Assembly: GCF_011769525.1 (NCBI RefSeq)
Contig: NZ_CP050440.1
Location: 3,039,501-3,103,500, forward strand
DNA: 64,000 nt
Source of the DNA: Tolypothrix sp. PCC 7910
GTDB taxonomy: Bacteria > Cyanobacteriota > Cyanobacteriia > Cyanobacteriales > Nostocaceae
Reading direction: 5' to 3'
The notes beneath the pieces are model-generated. The model was not told where the DNA came from. It made no database searches and saw nothing but the letters and a program-made list of their open reading frames with translations. Shown in pieces: positions 1 to 9,000 of the stretch. Every line of letters starts with the position of its first letter. Within the stretch, counting starts at the first letter, position 1. Both the position numbers and the translations under genes were made by a program.

Positions 1-410
1 ATCGCTGGGCAAATAGCTTTTAAAGCGGCTGGTTTATTAGCAGCAGCATACAGCTGTGTCATTCCTTGATAGGAAAAACCATACATTCCTACTTTGCCAT
101 TGCTGTGAGGTAGGTTTGCAACCCAATTTACCGCATCTTCCCCATCTGCAATTTCGTTGGCAAATAATTTAAATTCTCCCTCAGAAGTACCTCGCCCTCG
201 GACATCTTGAATAACTACGATGTAACCTTGGGCAGCGTACCAAGTAGGATGAGCATAGACAACAGTTGATGCGATCGCTCTTCCGTAAGGTTGTCTCATT
301 AACAATATGGGAAACTCCCCAGCCGCATCTGGACGATAGATATCTGCATCTAACCGCACACCATCACGTGTATGCATGGAGGCTGTTTGTTTGGGAAGTA
401 CTTTAAGCAT
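1..410 (-). CDS. CocE/NonD family hydrolase, N-terminal part (runs off the window)
   Basis: The reading frame starts at an ATG at 410 and stays open to the window edge, giving 136 residues of the N-terminus. It contains the alpha/beta-hydrolase nucleophile elbow GFSYQG with Ser113, and an RGRGTSEG stretch typical of the X-Pro dipeptidyl-peptidase/CocE (peptidase S15) group. Family members hydrolyse acyl esters or amides. The Asp and His of the catalytic triad would lie beyond the left edge. There is no signal peptide, so a cytoplasmic enzyme is likely. The substrate cannot be inferred. Confidence 0.85.
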   Translation of the reverse strand, partial: MLKVLPKQTASMHTRDGVRLDADIYRPDAAGEFPILLMRQPYGRAIASTVVYAHPTWYAAQGYIVVIQDVRGRGTSEGEFKLFANEIADGEDAVNWVANLPHSNGKVGMYGFSYQGMTQLYAAANKPAALKAICPA

Positions 411-710
411 GAGTCTGGAAGAATATATCAATGGCACCATAGATCAGCATAGAGCGATACAGAGACTTGCGATCGCGCCATGAAGAGGAAAGGGAGCAGG
501 GGGAGGAACTTATAATTGTAAAAACTGCTGTAAGCGCCTAATATTTCACCGCTATATCAAATATTTTCCCCTTTCGCCTTTCCCCTTTTCCCCTTCACCG
601 AACTATATTAGATACACCCTGTTTGGGTAAATTATCAAACATTGGTAAAGGATTAATCATTTTTTTACCAAGTATTACTACTGAGGCAAAATCTGGGGTA
701 AGGTGAATGC

Positions 711-1079
711 ATGAATTACGAAACAGCTCGCAAAATCCTCATAGACCAAACAATAACCACCGAGGACAATCCAGATTCCTTGTTAATGCGTATGCAGCAG
801 GGAAAACCGCCAGTTCCCGGTCAAATCACTTCGATTTTGTTGGCGTTAAAAGTTGTGTTTGAGTCCCTAAAAGAGGCTTCCAGTCTCGACAGAGAATTAG
901 CTTACGCCCTTTTTCAGTTAAGTATTAAGCCTTCACAACTATTTGTTGGCGGACGCAAGGTTGGGATTGATTGGCCACCATTATTGAAGGAAGATTTGTT
1001 GCGAATTGCTTTAGCAGCCGAAAGTATCTTTTCTACTAAATGGCAAACTCCACCTTCTGCTGGATTTGGGGGAATATAG
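711..1079 (+). CDS. conserved-looking hypothetical protein, 122 aa
   Basis: I do not recognise a named family. The protein is soluble, without membrane segment or signal peptide. It looks mostly helical and ends in a Pro/Gly-rich tail (TPPSAGFGGI). The start is supported by AAGGTG eight bases before the ATG. The gene stands alone: the flanking genes are on the opposite strand. Composition resembles its neighbours, so there is no sign of recent transfer. The overlapping minus-strand frame at 914-1105 is treated as a shadow. Confidence 0.7.
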   Translation: MNYETARKILIDQTITTEDNPDSLLMRMQQGKPPVPGQITSILLALKVVFESLKEASSLDRELAYALFQLSIKPSQLFVGGRKVGIDWPPLLKEDLLRIALAAESIFSTKWQTPPSAGFGGI

Positions 1080-1216
1080 GGAGTACCATGAAAACTTGCA
1101 ATCAAAAAGATAATAGTGGGTTAGCACGCATTCAAGAATTTTGGGTAAAACCCTAAACTGTTGTGCGTCTAACCCATCCTATAAAAATTGCCATAAGGCT
1201 GCAAATTTAAAGCTAT

Positions 1217-1828
1217 TCAACGATTTCGCAGTTCTGCTTCTAATTTGTCTAAATCACTTTTGAGTAAAATAGTCATTTGACCAGTGAAAGCCTTACCTTC
1301 TCTAGGCTGGGCTACTTCTACCCAATAAGCATAGCGATCGCCTAGACGCAATTCTCCCTGTAACGCTTCTCTAATGGGAGTTTTGGCAAATCTAGCTGAG
1401 TTAATCGCACTTTGATTGGGATATTTATAGAGTAACTGGGCACGCTCAAAATCTTGATAAATATCTATCCCGTAAATTACCCGTAAAGCTTCTTGGAAGC
1501 GCTCAAATGTCATGCCATTAACAGCATCATACATAGTAATGCGCTCAGAGCGAATCATACTACGGTCTTTAGTAAATGCAACTTTACCTGGCGGTAATAC
1601 CGATGCTAAAAAAGTAAATCGCTGGGCTGCTGTATCAGTCTTTTGTACAAATAAACGCTCTCCACTGTGGGGACGTAGTGTAGGATGTGCTTGAATCCAG
1701 GTAGTGACTTCTTCAGTTTTTTGCCCTGGTAAAGCATTGGCTTTGGAATCAGCAAGCATTCCCACCGATAGCCAAGAAACCAGAGACAAAGGCAAAATTA
1801 AGCAATTAAGCAGAGATTTGTTTAGCAT
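1217..1828 (-). CDS. secreted or periplasmic protein of unknown function, 203 aa
   Basis: The N-terminus is a typical Sec signal peptide: Lys4, a hydrophobic core over residues 8-22, and a likely cleavage after KANA near residue 32. The mature part is a compact mixed domain with no motif I recognise. The residue pattern (LRLGDRYAYWVEV followed by GQMTILLKSDL) suggests beta strands ending in a helix. It is probably periplasmic or thylakoid-lumenal. The gene is monocistronic, with repeat-rich sequence upstream. Confidence 0.7.
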   Translation of the reverse strand: MLNKSLLNCLILPLSLVSWLSVGMLADSKANALPGQKTEEVTTWIQAHPTLRPHSGERLFVQKTDTAAQRFTFLASVLPPGKVAFTKDRSMIRSERITMYDAVNGMTFERFQEALRVIYGIDIYQDFERAQLLYKYPNQSAINSARFAKTPIREALQGELRLGDRYAYWVEVAQPREGKAFTGQMTILLKSDLDKLEAELRNR

Positions 1829-1968
1829 TTTCTCAATCGGGAATTATATGAAATCACCCCATTAGCTACTCCCAATCGGGTGCTGAATATAGTTTTCCCG
1901 TTTCTTGGCAAGATTATTTCATATAAATTTAAAAAAGATAGCTGGGGGTGTAAGTTTTTTTACGGATT

Positions 1969-2001
1969 AGGGCATGGGGCATAGGGCATGGGGCATTGGG
2001 G
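1969..2001. repeat. heptanucleotide short tandem repeat (GGGCATx type)
   Basis: Degenerate tandem copies of a seven-base unit, alternating GGGCATG and GGGCATA. This is the short tandemly repeated repetitive sequence class known from filamentous cyanobacteria. A related block, (CCAGTCC)n, lies at about 2112-2140 just before the dehydrogenase stop codon. Confidence 0.75.
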
Positions 2002-2026
2002 TTTGTGAAGAGTTAAGAGTTGGAGA

Positions 2027-2044
2027 GACGCGATTAATCGCGTC
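2027..2044. repeat. perfect 18-bp palindrome, dispersed-repeat candidate
   Basis: GACGCGATTAATCGCGTC is a perfect inverted repeat in the spacer between two minus-strand genes. A decayed version with the same left arm (GACGCGATTAATC) is at 43973-43990, which suggests a dispersed family rather than a site specific to one gene. Confidence 0.6.
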
Positions 2045-2147
2045 TGTACAAGAGTCAAGGGTCAAAGGTCAAGGGTAAAAAGGGTTTAAAGCTATAGATT
2101 ATTCTCTCTTGCCAGTCCCCAGTCCCCAGTCCTCAGTCCCTAATGCC

Positions 2148-3176
2148 TCACGCCTTCAGCGCTACTTTAATGACTTTGCGCGCTTTCATGTCATTAAATA
2201 CTTGAGCTAAATCCTCTAAGGGACGATGTTCGCTGATGAGTAGTTCTAAAGGTAGTCTACGGCTAGCTATTAATGCTAAGGCTGCGCGTACATATTTGGG
2301 GGTATTGTGAAATACGCCCTTGAGGGTAAGTTCGCTGTAGTGTAGCTGTTCTGTGTTGACTGTAATAGTTGTATCTCGCGGACAACCACCAAATAAATTT
2401 ACAGTTGCACCAGGACGGGCACAAGCGATCGCAGTTTCCCAAACGCTGGGTACTCCTGTGGCTTCAATAACTACATCTGCACCCCATCCTTGGGTGTTTT
2501 CTTTGACTACGCCGGGAATATCGGGAATTTGATGATAGTTAAATGTTTTGGCTGCACCTAACTTTTTACCTATTTCTAATCTTTGGTTGTTACCTCCCCA
2601 TAGCCATACTTCAGCTTTGGCACTATCAGCTATAGTGGCGACAAACATTAGCCCAATCGCCCCATCTCCCAAGACTACTACCCGATCAGCGGGTTTGATC
2701 TCAGTTCGCCCTACGCCATGTAATACGCAAGCTAAGGGTTCTGTCATCGCTGCTAATGCAAAGGGCAAGTCATCGGGAATGGGCAGCATATTATGCTGCA
2801 CTATCGGCGCGGGAATTTTCAGATATTCCGCAAAGGTGCCGTTATTCCAGGTCAAATTTGGGCAAAGAGAATATTCTTGTCGTTGACAAAAAAAGCAATT
2901 CATGCAAGGAGCAGAGTTATTCGCAACGATGCGATCGCCTACTCGCCAATTTGTGACACCTTCACCCAGTGCGATAATTTGCCCAGCTGCTTCATGACCA
3001 AACAAAGTAGGTGGTTTCAGCATTCTGGCATGACCACCACGCCGCCAAACTTTTAAATCTGTGCCGCAAGTTGTAGCCGCCCCCACCTTAATCACTACCT
3101 CACCAGCAGTCGGAGTCGGATCGGATACTTGCTCTAAGCGTAAATCTTCTTGACCATAAAGTAAGGCTGCTAACAC
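2148..3176 (-). CDS. zinc-dependent alcohol dehydrogenase (MDR superfamily)
   Basis: This 342-residue protein has the full medium-chain dehydrogenase layout. The catalytic zinc ligands are Cys37 (TTCGTD) and His61-Glu62 (GHEAAG). Four structural-zinc cysteines lie at 91, 94, 97 and 105. The nucleotide-binding loop GDGAIG spans residues 170-175. It should oxidise an alcohol or polyol with NAD(P); threonine- or sorbitol-dehydrogenase-like enzymes are closest in pattern. The exact substrate is unclear. The start codon is GTG (CAC at 3174-3176), with AGGT about eight bases upstream. No partner gene is adjacent. Confidence 0.9.
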   Translation of the reverse strand: MLAALLYGQEDLRLEQVSDPTPTAGEVVIKVGAATTCGTDLKVWRRGGHARMLKPPTLFGHEAAGQIIALGEGVTNWRVGDRIVANNSAPCMNCFFCQRQEYSLCPNLTWNNGTFAEYLKIPAPIVQHNMLPIPDDLPFALAAMTEPLACVLHGVGRTEIKPADRVVVLGDGAIGLMFVATIADSAKAEVWLWGGNNQRLEIGKKLGAAKTFNYHQIPDIPGVVKENTQGWGADVVIEATGVPSVWETAIACARPGATVNLFGGCPRDTTITVNTEQLHYSELTLKGVFHNTPKYVRAALALIASRRLPLELLISEHRPLEDLAQVFNDMKARKVIKVALKA

Positions 3177-3317
3177 AGCTTTTGACCTAAATGAGTAACT
3201 CCACCTGATTTTACCAGGTGGAGTCAGTCACAAGTCAGCCTTAATTCCATAGGTCTGTAGTTAACACTTGCGTGCTATAAAATTTAGGATTTTAGCCTTG
3301 ACTACAAACATATTGCC

Positions 3318-3503
3318 CTATGAATTAGCTGTAGGCTGGGGAAGAACACCTGTATTGCGGGTTTCCACATTCGACATACGGCTCAGATTTAACAGTGGTA
3401 CTTCTTGCCGACAAGATAGACAAAACCAATAAACTTCGCTATGGCGAATATGGCGCAGGAGGGAACCACCACAACATGGGCAAGTGTTGGCTCTCATACT
3501 CAT
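3318..3503 (-). CDS. small zinc-ribbon protein, 61 aa
   Basis: The first half is one zinc ribbon: CPCC at residues 8-11 and CLSC at 28-31, with aromatic residues between (VYWFC). The second half is polar and probably unstructured. A strong AGGGAGG lies eight bases before the ATG at 3503 and fixes the start. It lies 52 bp downstream of the glycosyltransferase on the same strand, so the two are probably co-transcribed. A nucleic-acid-binding or protein-binding adaptor role is possible but inferred only from the fold. Confidence 0.75.
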   Translation of the reverse strand: MSMRANTCPCCGGSLLRHIRHSEVYWFCLSCRQEVPLLNLSRMSNVETRNTGVLPQPTANS

Positions 3504-3555
3504 ACCGATGTCCTCCCTAAAAAGGTTGTTTAAATGTGAAAAAAATTTTTGTTAA

Positions 3556-4623
3556 TTAAAGCTGAATCTTGGCAGCATGAATGCGGCCATTGGAATTTAT
3601 GCGATTCTTGATAATTTGCTCGTAGACGGCTTCATAACCGTTAACCATTTGGCTGACACTAAATTTGTTTTCTACGTATGTACGGCAGGTTTGTCGATTG
3701 AGGTTTAAAGCTTGCGGAATCATCTGTGCCATTTGTTCATAGTTTTGGCAGATAAAACCTGTTTCACCGTGGGCAATTACTTCTGGTACGGAACCGAGAT
3801 ACATGGCAATGACAGGTGTACCAGTTGCCATTGATTCAATCATGACTAAACCAAATGGTTCTTGCCAGGTGATGGGAAAAAGAGTTATGGCAGCATTGCC
3901 CAGAAGTTCAGCTTTTTCGGCATGGTTAACTTCGCCTAAATATTGAATTTGCTGACCATCAATATGGGGAGCAATTTCTTGTTCAAAAAACTTCGAGTCT
4001 ACTGCATCAATTTTTCCTGCCATTTTTAAGCGCAAACCAGTCTGCTTTGCAATTGCGATCGCATGGTGTGGGCCCTTGTCTGGGGAGAAGCGACCTAAGA
4101 ATGCCAAGTATTCTGGTTCTTGGGGTTGTGCTTTAAACGGGTAATCTTCAGGATTAATTCCGTTATAAACAGTGCCAAAGTAGTTTAAGTCTATTTGCCG
4201 TTGAGCGTTACTAATACTAATGTATGGTTGCTTTTGGTGATGGCTATAAACTTTACGATTATCGTTGGTGAAGCTGCCGTGCAGAGTATGTACAGTCGGA
4301 GTGGGAACTAAACTCGCTAAAGACAATGCCGAGATGCCTACATGGGAATGAATAATATCGAATTCCTGCGCTCGCTGGTACACTTGGCTAAGTTCAAGCA
4401 TTTCATAAACTGCATACTCTTTGACATGGGGGTCTAAGCGCAATGCTCGGGGATAAACTGCTTCCAAATTAGCCAGAGTTTGGGAATCGCCGGAGGCAAA
4501 TAAAGTTACTTCATGACCGCGACGGACTAATTCATCGGTCAAGTGACTTACTACCAGTTCAATTCCTCCATATGTAGGGGGGGGAACTCTTTCCCATAAG
4601 GGGGCAACTTGAGCGATCTTCAT
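3556..4623 (-). CDS. glycosyltransferase family 4 protein
   Basis: This 355-residue protein is a GT-B retaining glycosyltransferase. The N-terminal domain opens MKIAQVAPLW and has the GGIE loop near residue 20. The C-terminal nucleotide-sugar domain has LGRFSPDKG and the E-x7-E signature in EPFGLVMIESMATGTP. Such enzymes transfer a sugar from a nucleotide donor in polysaccharide, glycolipid or small-glycoside synthesis. No other polysaccharide gene is adjacent, so the acceptor is unknown. It is followed by the zinc-ribbon gene in a likely two-gene operon. No strong Shine-Dalgarno sequence is visible. Confidence 0.88.
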   Translation of the reverse strand: MKIAQVAPLWERVPPPTYGGIELVVSHLTDELVRRGHEVTLFASGDSQTLANLEAVYPRALRLDPHVKEYAVYEMLELSQVYQRAQEFDIIHSHVGISALSLASLVPTPTVHTLHGSFTNDNRKVYSHHQKQPYISISNAQRQIDLNYFGTVYNGINPEDYPFKAQPQEPEYLAFLGRFSPDKGPHHAIAIAKQTGLRLKMAGKIDAVDSKFFEQEIAPHIDGQQIQYLGEVNHAEKAELLGNAAITLFPITWQEPFGLVMIESMATGTPVIAMYLGSVPEVIAHGETGFICQNYEQMAQMIPQALNLNRQTCRTYVENKFSVSQMVNGYEAVYEQIIKNRINSNGRIHAAKIQL

Positions 4624-5076
4624 AATGTTTTGGTTCAGCCGATTAATGTTGTTCTCCCGATGAGAACTTAACTTTAAACTTGGGGGGCGAAGAACTTATA
4701 ATTAAGCTTCTGAAATTTAAATTAACCAAGTCCATGCCCACAAGTGCAATATCGGTTAACCGTACTGTGCTAACGCACCAAGCAATTTCAGATAGACCGT
4801 ATTTGCCCCCTTGCGACTACAATACCAATGTACAATCTACTGCTTAGTAATTTCATCTGTCTTGGGGATCATTAGACAATTCGACCTATTCTGTAACTTA
4901 ACCTACTGATTGGAAAAATTTGTAGCTGAAAATACTAAATTCTCCCTTGGGATCAATTGTTTTCAATTGTGATTGATGGAAAAGCCCTTATAATCTAGAG
5001 ACTGCATGAATATTAAATAAATGTAAAAATCTCTCTCATTAATGATTATTAATTAAATTATGTAAATTCGGGATCA
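4624..5076. other. divergent intergenic region, 453 bp
   Basis: AT-rich spacer between two divergent genes (glycosyltransferase leftward, exonuclease III rightward). It must contain both promoters. I see no ORF, RNA gene or clear repeat. Confidence 0.5.
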
Positions 5077-5865
5077 ATGAAAATCGCTACTTGGAATGTG
5101 AACTCAATCCGTATTCGTTTAGAACAAGTTATTGATTGGTTAAATCAAAATCCTGTAGATGTTCTCTGCTTGCAAGAGACAAAAGTAACTGATAGTCAAT
5201 TTCCGCGATCGCCTTTTGAAGATTTAGGCTATCAAGTATATATATCAGGGCAAAAATCATACAACGGTGTAGCTTTGATCAGCCGACAACCTTTGTTAGA
5301 TATAAGTACTGGGTTCAGTGCAATTGTGCCTAATTTACAACCAGAATGGGACGAGCAAAAACGTTTAATTACTGGAGTCCTTGATAATGTGAGGATTGTC
5401 AATCTTTATGTTCCCAATGGTTCATCTATAGGTAGCGAAAAATACGAATACAAGCTGCGTTGGTTAACAGTGCTACGGGAGTATTTGCAACTACTATTAA
5501 AATCACATCCTGCTATCTGTGTATGCGGTGACTTTAATATTGCTTTAGAAAATAAAGATATTCACGATAAAGCGAAAACGGAAAATCACATCATGGCATC
5601 CGAAGCAGAACGCCAAGCCTTGCGAGATATACTGACACTAGGATTTGCTGATGTCTTTCGTAAATTCACCTCTGAAGGTGGTCACTTCAGCTGGTGGGAT
5701 TATCGCACCGCAGCCTTCCAGCGTAATTTGGGGTGGCGAATTGACCATCATTATCTCTCCCCAGTATTGTATGAGCGTGCTAAAAGCTGCATTATTGATA
5801 TTGCGCCTAGAAAGTTAACTCAACCCAGCGATCACACGCCAGTAATTGTGGAATTAGAAATATAG
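5077..5865 (+). CDS. xth: exodeoxyribonuclease III
   Basis: The 262-residue protein is a full-length exonuclease/endonuclease/phosphatase-fold enzyme. Key residues are visible: Asn7 (TWNVNS), Glu34 (LQETK, the metal ligand), the GDFNIA loop near residue 150, WRIDHH near 225, and the terminal SDHTPV with Asp252-His253. It cleaves DNA at abasic sites and degrades 3' ends in base excision repair. It stands alone. A short hairpin at 5886-5906, 20 bp after the stop, might act as a weak 3' end, but no T-run follows. Confidence 0.93.
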   Translation: MKIATWNVNSIRIRLEQVIDWLNQNPVDVLCLQETKVTDSQFPRSPFEDLGYQVYISGQKSYNGVALISRQPLLDISTGFSAIVPNLQPEWDEQKRLITGVLDNVRIVNLYVPNGSSIGSEKYEYKLRWLTVLREYLQLLLKSHPAICVCGDFNIALENKDIHDKAKTENHIMASEAERQALRDILTLGFADVFRKFTSEGGHFSWWDYRTAAFQRNLGWRIDHHYLSPVLYERAKSCIIDIAPRKLTQPSDHTPVIVELEI

Positions 5866-6275
5866 CAATTTTTAAGTCTGCGTGAGGGCACAACATGTGT
5901 GTCCTTAATTCCTATACAGCAGATTAAAACTTTATGAAGCAGCCCATTATGCTATTAAGCATTTTTCTTGCTGCTTGCTCCCTGCTTCTTCGTTGAACTA
6001 TTAAGATAGATAAAGTCTGACTTATTCCTAATAATTAATTATGAGGATATCTTGAGCATGATTACTAAGTATACAAATATGCTCATAGGCTAAAACACAT
6101 CCAATTTGCATATCTCCCATTCCATCAAAATCTTGTAGCCTAGGCATCTTACCTAGGCAATTGATGCGATTTAAAGATGGAATAGTTGACTGATTTCATT
6201 TTCAAGCATTGATCAAGCACTTACCAAGCTTTTCGAGAACAGTAAAGGCTGAAAATATTGATATAAGGTCATTCT
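5866..6275. other. intergenic region, 410 bp, no gene seen
   Basis: Contains an eight-pair hairpin at 5886-5906 (AGGGCACA paired with TGTGTCCT) and a short direct repeat of CCTAGGCA near 6138-6162. No convincing ORF was found. It should hold the promoter of the reductase at 6276. Confidence 0.4.
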
Positions 6276-7151
6276 ATGATTCTAGTCACTGGAGCAACGG
6301 GGGGAATTGGTCGCAGAGTCGTGCGACTTTTACGCCAACAGGAGAAATCAGCGCGAGCATTTGTTCGCCTCAGTTCTCGTTACAGCGAATTAGAACACCG
6401 AGGATCTGAAATTTTCATCGGTGATTTACAGCAAGAAAAGGATATTCAACAAGCTTGTAAAGGTGTTGATTATATTATCAGTGCTCATGGTTCTGACAGT
6501 GATGCTTTAGCTTTAGACTATCGCGCCAACATTGAGCTAATAGACCAAGCAAAAGCCAATGGGGTAAAGCACTTTGTCTTTATTTCCGTCCTGGGTGCTG
6601 ATAGAGGCTATGAAGATGCACCTGTATTCAAAGCCAAACGCGCTGTAGAGAAATATTTAGAAGCTAGTGGCGTTAACTACACTATTTTACGTCCGGCCGG
6701 ATTAGCATCAAATTTGCTAACATTAGCAGAACGATTTCGTGAAACAGGGCTATATCTGCTAATTGGTGACCCCAAAAATCGGACTTCCATTGTCAGTACA
6801 GATGATTTAGCCAAGATAGTAGTCGATTCTTTGACAGTTGAAGGCGCTTGTAACCAAACTTTAGCAGTAGGAGGCCCTGAAATTTTGTCCCGTGGGGATA
6901 TTCCGCAGATTTTTGGTCGCATCTTCAACAAACAGCCAATAGTCATCAACCCACCACTATTTGCCATTGATGGGTTACGCAGTACCTTAGGTTTATTTAA
7001 TCCCCAAACCCAACAAGCGTTGGGAACCTATCGGACTTTGCTCGCCAATGAATTTTTCTGCACAAAAGAGGAAATAACCAATTTAGAAAAGATTTTTAAC
7101 TTTAAATTGGAAACATTAGAAAATTTTGTGCGGCGCTATTTAGCAGTGTAG
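6276..7151 (+). CDS. NAD(P)-binding atypical short-chain reductase (NmrA/Ycf39-like)
   Basis: The 291-residue protein begins directly with the Rossmann motif TGATGGIGR (residues 5-13). It has the atypical-SDR features of this group: a VFISVLGAD strand and a LRPAGLASN stretch after the third helix. Relatives in cyanobacteria include complex-assembly factors such as Ycf39 and redox-sensing NmrA-like proteins; which applies here is not decidable. The start is set by AAGGT upstream of the ATG. Repeat-rich sequence separates it from the downstream HlyD gene, so co-transcription is uncertain. Confidence 0.85.
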   Translation: MILVTGATGGIGRRVVRLLRQQEKSARAFVRLSSRYSELEHRGSEIFIGDLQQEKDIQQACKGVDYIISAHGSDSDALALDYRANIELIDQAKANGVKHFVFISVLGADRGYEDAPVFKAKRAVEKYLEASGVNYTILRPAGLASNLLTLAERFRETGLYLLIGDPKNRTSIVSTDDLAKIVVDSLTVEGACNQTLAVGGPEILSRGDIPQIFGRIFNKQPIVINPPLFAIDGLRSTLGLFNPQTQQALGTYRTLLANEFFCTKEEITNLEKIFNFKLETLENFVRRYLAV

Positions 7152-7283
7152 GGAATAAGGGAATAGGGACTGGGGATTGGGGACAAGGGGATAAGGAGAA
7201 ATTACTATTATCTATTACTCATGGCCAATGCCCCATGCCCCATTCCCCATAACAAATGAAAAAGGACAAATAACAAAACTTTT

Positions 7284-8780
7284 ATGAAATATTCCCTAGT
7301 TGCGAATGCTACTCAAGCGCGTCAGACTAAAGAGCGATTTGCTAAACCAGATGAACAACTGTCTTATGAATTGGGTAAGGCAGTACAGGAATTGCCACCG
7401 TTATACACTAGATTGTTAGCGGGAACAGTTAGCCTCATTGTATTTGGGGCGATCGCTTGGGCACATTTCTCAGAAATTGATGAAGTAGCGATCGCCTCAG
7501 GGGAATTAATTGCATCTACACAAGTCCGGCCAGTTACCTCTTTAGGTGGTGGCAGAATTCTGAAAGTGAAGGTAAAAGAAGGCGATCGCGTCACTAAAGA
7601 TCAAGTGTTAATTCAACGCGATCCAGATTTACAACAAAGCGATGTGAATCGCCTGGCTAAATCTACCCAGTTGATTCAAGAAGACTTACAGCGTTTAGAT
7701 GCTGAACGTGTGGGAGTTAAAAGTACTGGGACAAAACTCCAAGATGAGTTGTTAAACTCCCGATTAGCAGACTTTCAAGCACGTCAAGCCACTGCGGAAG
7801 CGGATGCTAATCGCCAGCAAGCAATCATGGATCAGGCAAAAGTACGACTCAATCGCTTACAAGAAAACTTAGTCAATGCCAAAAGTAGTTTAGCCAACGC
7901 CAAAACCAACTTAATTAACGCCCAAACGATTAGTCTGAAAGTAGAAAACAATCTGGCGATCGCTCAAAAACGAGAACAAAGCCTACGCACTTTGATGACT
8001 CCTGGTGCTGTACCAAGAGTTGATTATCTGGAGGCGCAAGAAAGGTTAAATCGGGCTACTACAGAAATTACCAGGGCTAAAGATGAAGTAACTAATGCTC
8101 AAAATAAAATTATCGAGGCACAAGATAGAGTTACATCCCTAGAAAAAGATATAGCCGCCCAAGCCCAAGAAATTCGCCAAGCCCAAGAAGCTTATCAAGC
8201 TGCACGTAATCAAGCACAGCGTGTAGCTTCAGAACGCCAAAGTGAAATTCTCTCCCAAATCAACAAGCGCAAAGAAGAACTCACTAATGTTGCTGGTCAA
8301 TTAGAACAAGCAAGAAAGCAAGAAGACGAAGAAACAATTAAAGCTCCCTTTGCAGGTACAATTTACAAAATTAAAGCCACCAAGGGGCCAGTACAAGCTG
8401 GTGAAGAGTTACTTTCGATTTTGCCGGAAGGGGAAGACATGTTACTAGAAGTCAAAGTCCTCAACAGCGATATCGGATTTATCCGCGAGGGGATGAAAGC
8501 AAAAGTCAAAATGGCAACTTTTCCCTTTCAAGAATTTGGAGTCATTGAAGGCGAAGTGGTGCAAGTTAGCCCTAACGCAGTTACCGATGAAAAATTGGGT
8601 TTAGTATTCCCCACCAGAATTAAGCTTAATAAACACTCAATTACCGTCCGCGGTCAAGAAGTTGCATTTACCCCAGGGATGGCTGCTAATGGTGAAATTG
8701 TCACTCGTAAAAAGTCGGTTTTAACATTCATTATGGAACCAGTAACACGACGGTTTAGCGAGGCTTTTTCTGTCAGGTAG
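7284..8780 (+). CDS. HlyD-family membrane fusion (periplasmic adaptor) protein
   Basis: This 498-residue protein has one transmembrane helix near residues 42-60. A first barrel-sandwich half follows (GGGRILKVKVKEGDRV). A long coiled coil rich in Ala, Gln, Glu and Lys covers about residues 110-340. The second half is EEETIKAPFAGTIYKI and ends in a beta-barrel. This is the layout of type I secretion adaptors that link an inner-membrane ABC exporter to a TolC-like pore. No ABC transporter or outer-membrane gene lies next to it. The nearest downstream genes are two predicted exoproteases on the other strand, so export of those is a plausible but unproven role. Confidence 0.9.
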   Translation: MKYSLVANATQARQTKERFAKPDEQLSYELGKAVQELPPLYTRLLAGTVSLIVFGAIAWAHFSEIDEVAIASGELIASTQVRPVTSLGGGRILKVKVKEGDRVTKDQVLIQRDPDLQQSDVNRLAKSTQLIQEDLQRLDAERVGVKSTGTKLQDELLNSRLADFQARQATAEADANRQQAIMDQAKVRLNRLQENLVNAKSSLANAKTNLINAQTISLKVENNLAIAQKREQSLRTLMTPGAVPRVDYLEAQERLNRATTEITRAKDEVTNAQNKIIEAQDRVTSLEKDIAAQAQEIRQAQEAYQAARNQAQRVASERQSEILSQINKRKEELTNVAGQLEQARKQEDEETIKAPFAGTIYKIKATKGPVQAGEELLSILPEGEDMLLEVKVLNSDIGFIREGMKAKVKMATFPFQEFGVIEGEVVQVSPNAVTDEKLGLVFPTRIKLNKHSITVRGQEVAFTPGMAANGEIVTRKKSVLTFIMEPVTRRFSEAFSVR

Positions 8781-9000
8781 GATGAGAAGTCAATGGGTTT
8801 TGGCTAATATCAATTCAAATAATGTTTGTGACACATCAATATATTCTAGAGGGCACGGTAGTTTCTTGCCCTTACAATCTGTCGCATTCATTTTTCAAAT
8901 TGGTATAAGTTTTGATGTTCCTTGTATTTGGTACAAAGGGGAAGGCTTTAATAGCCCTTTCCCCTTTTACCTTTTACCCTTAACCCAATGTCTTGCAGCT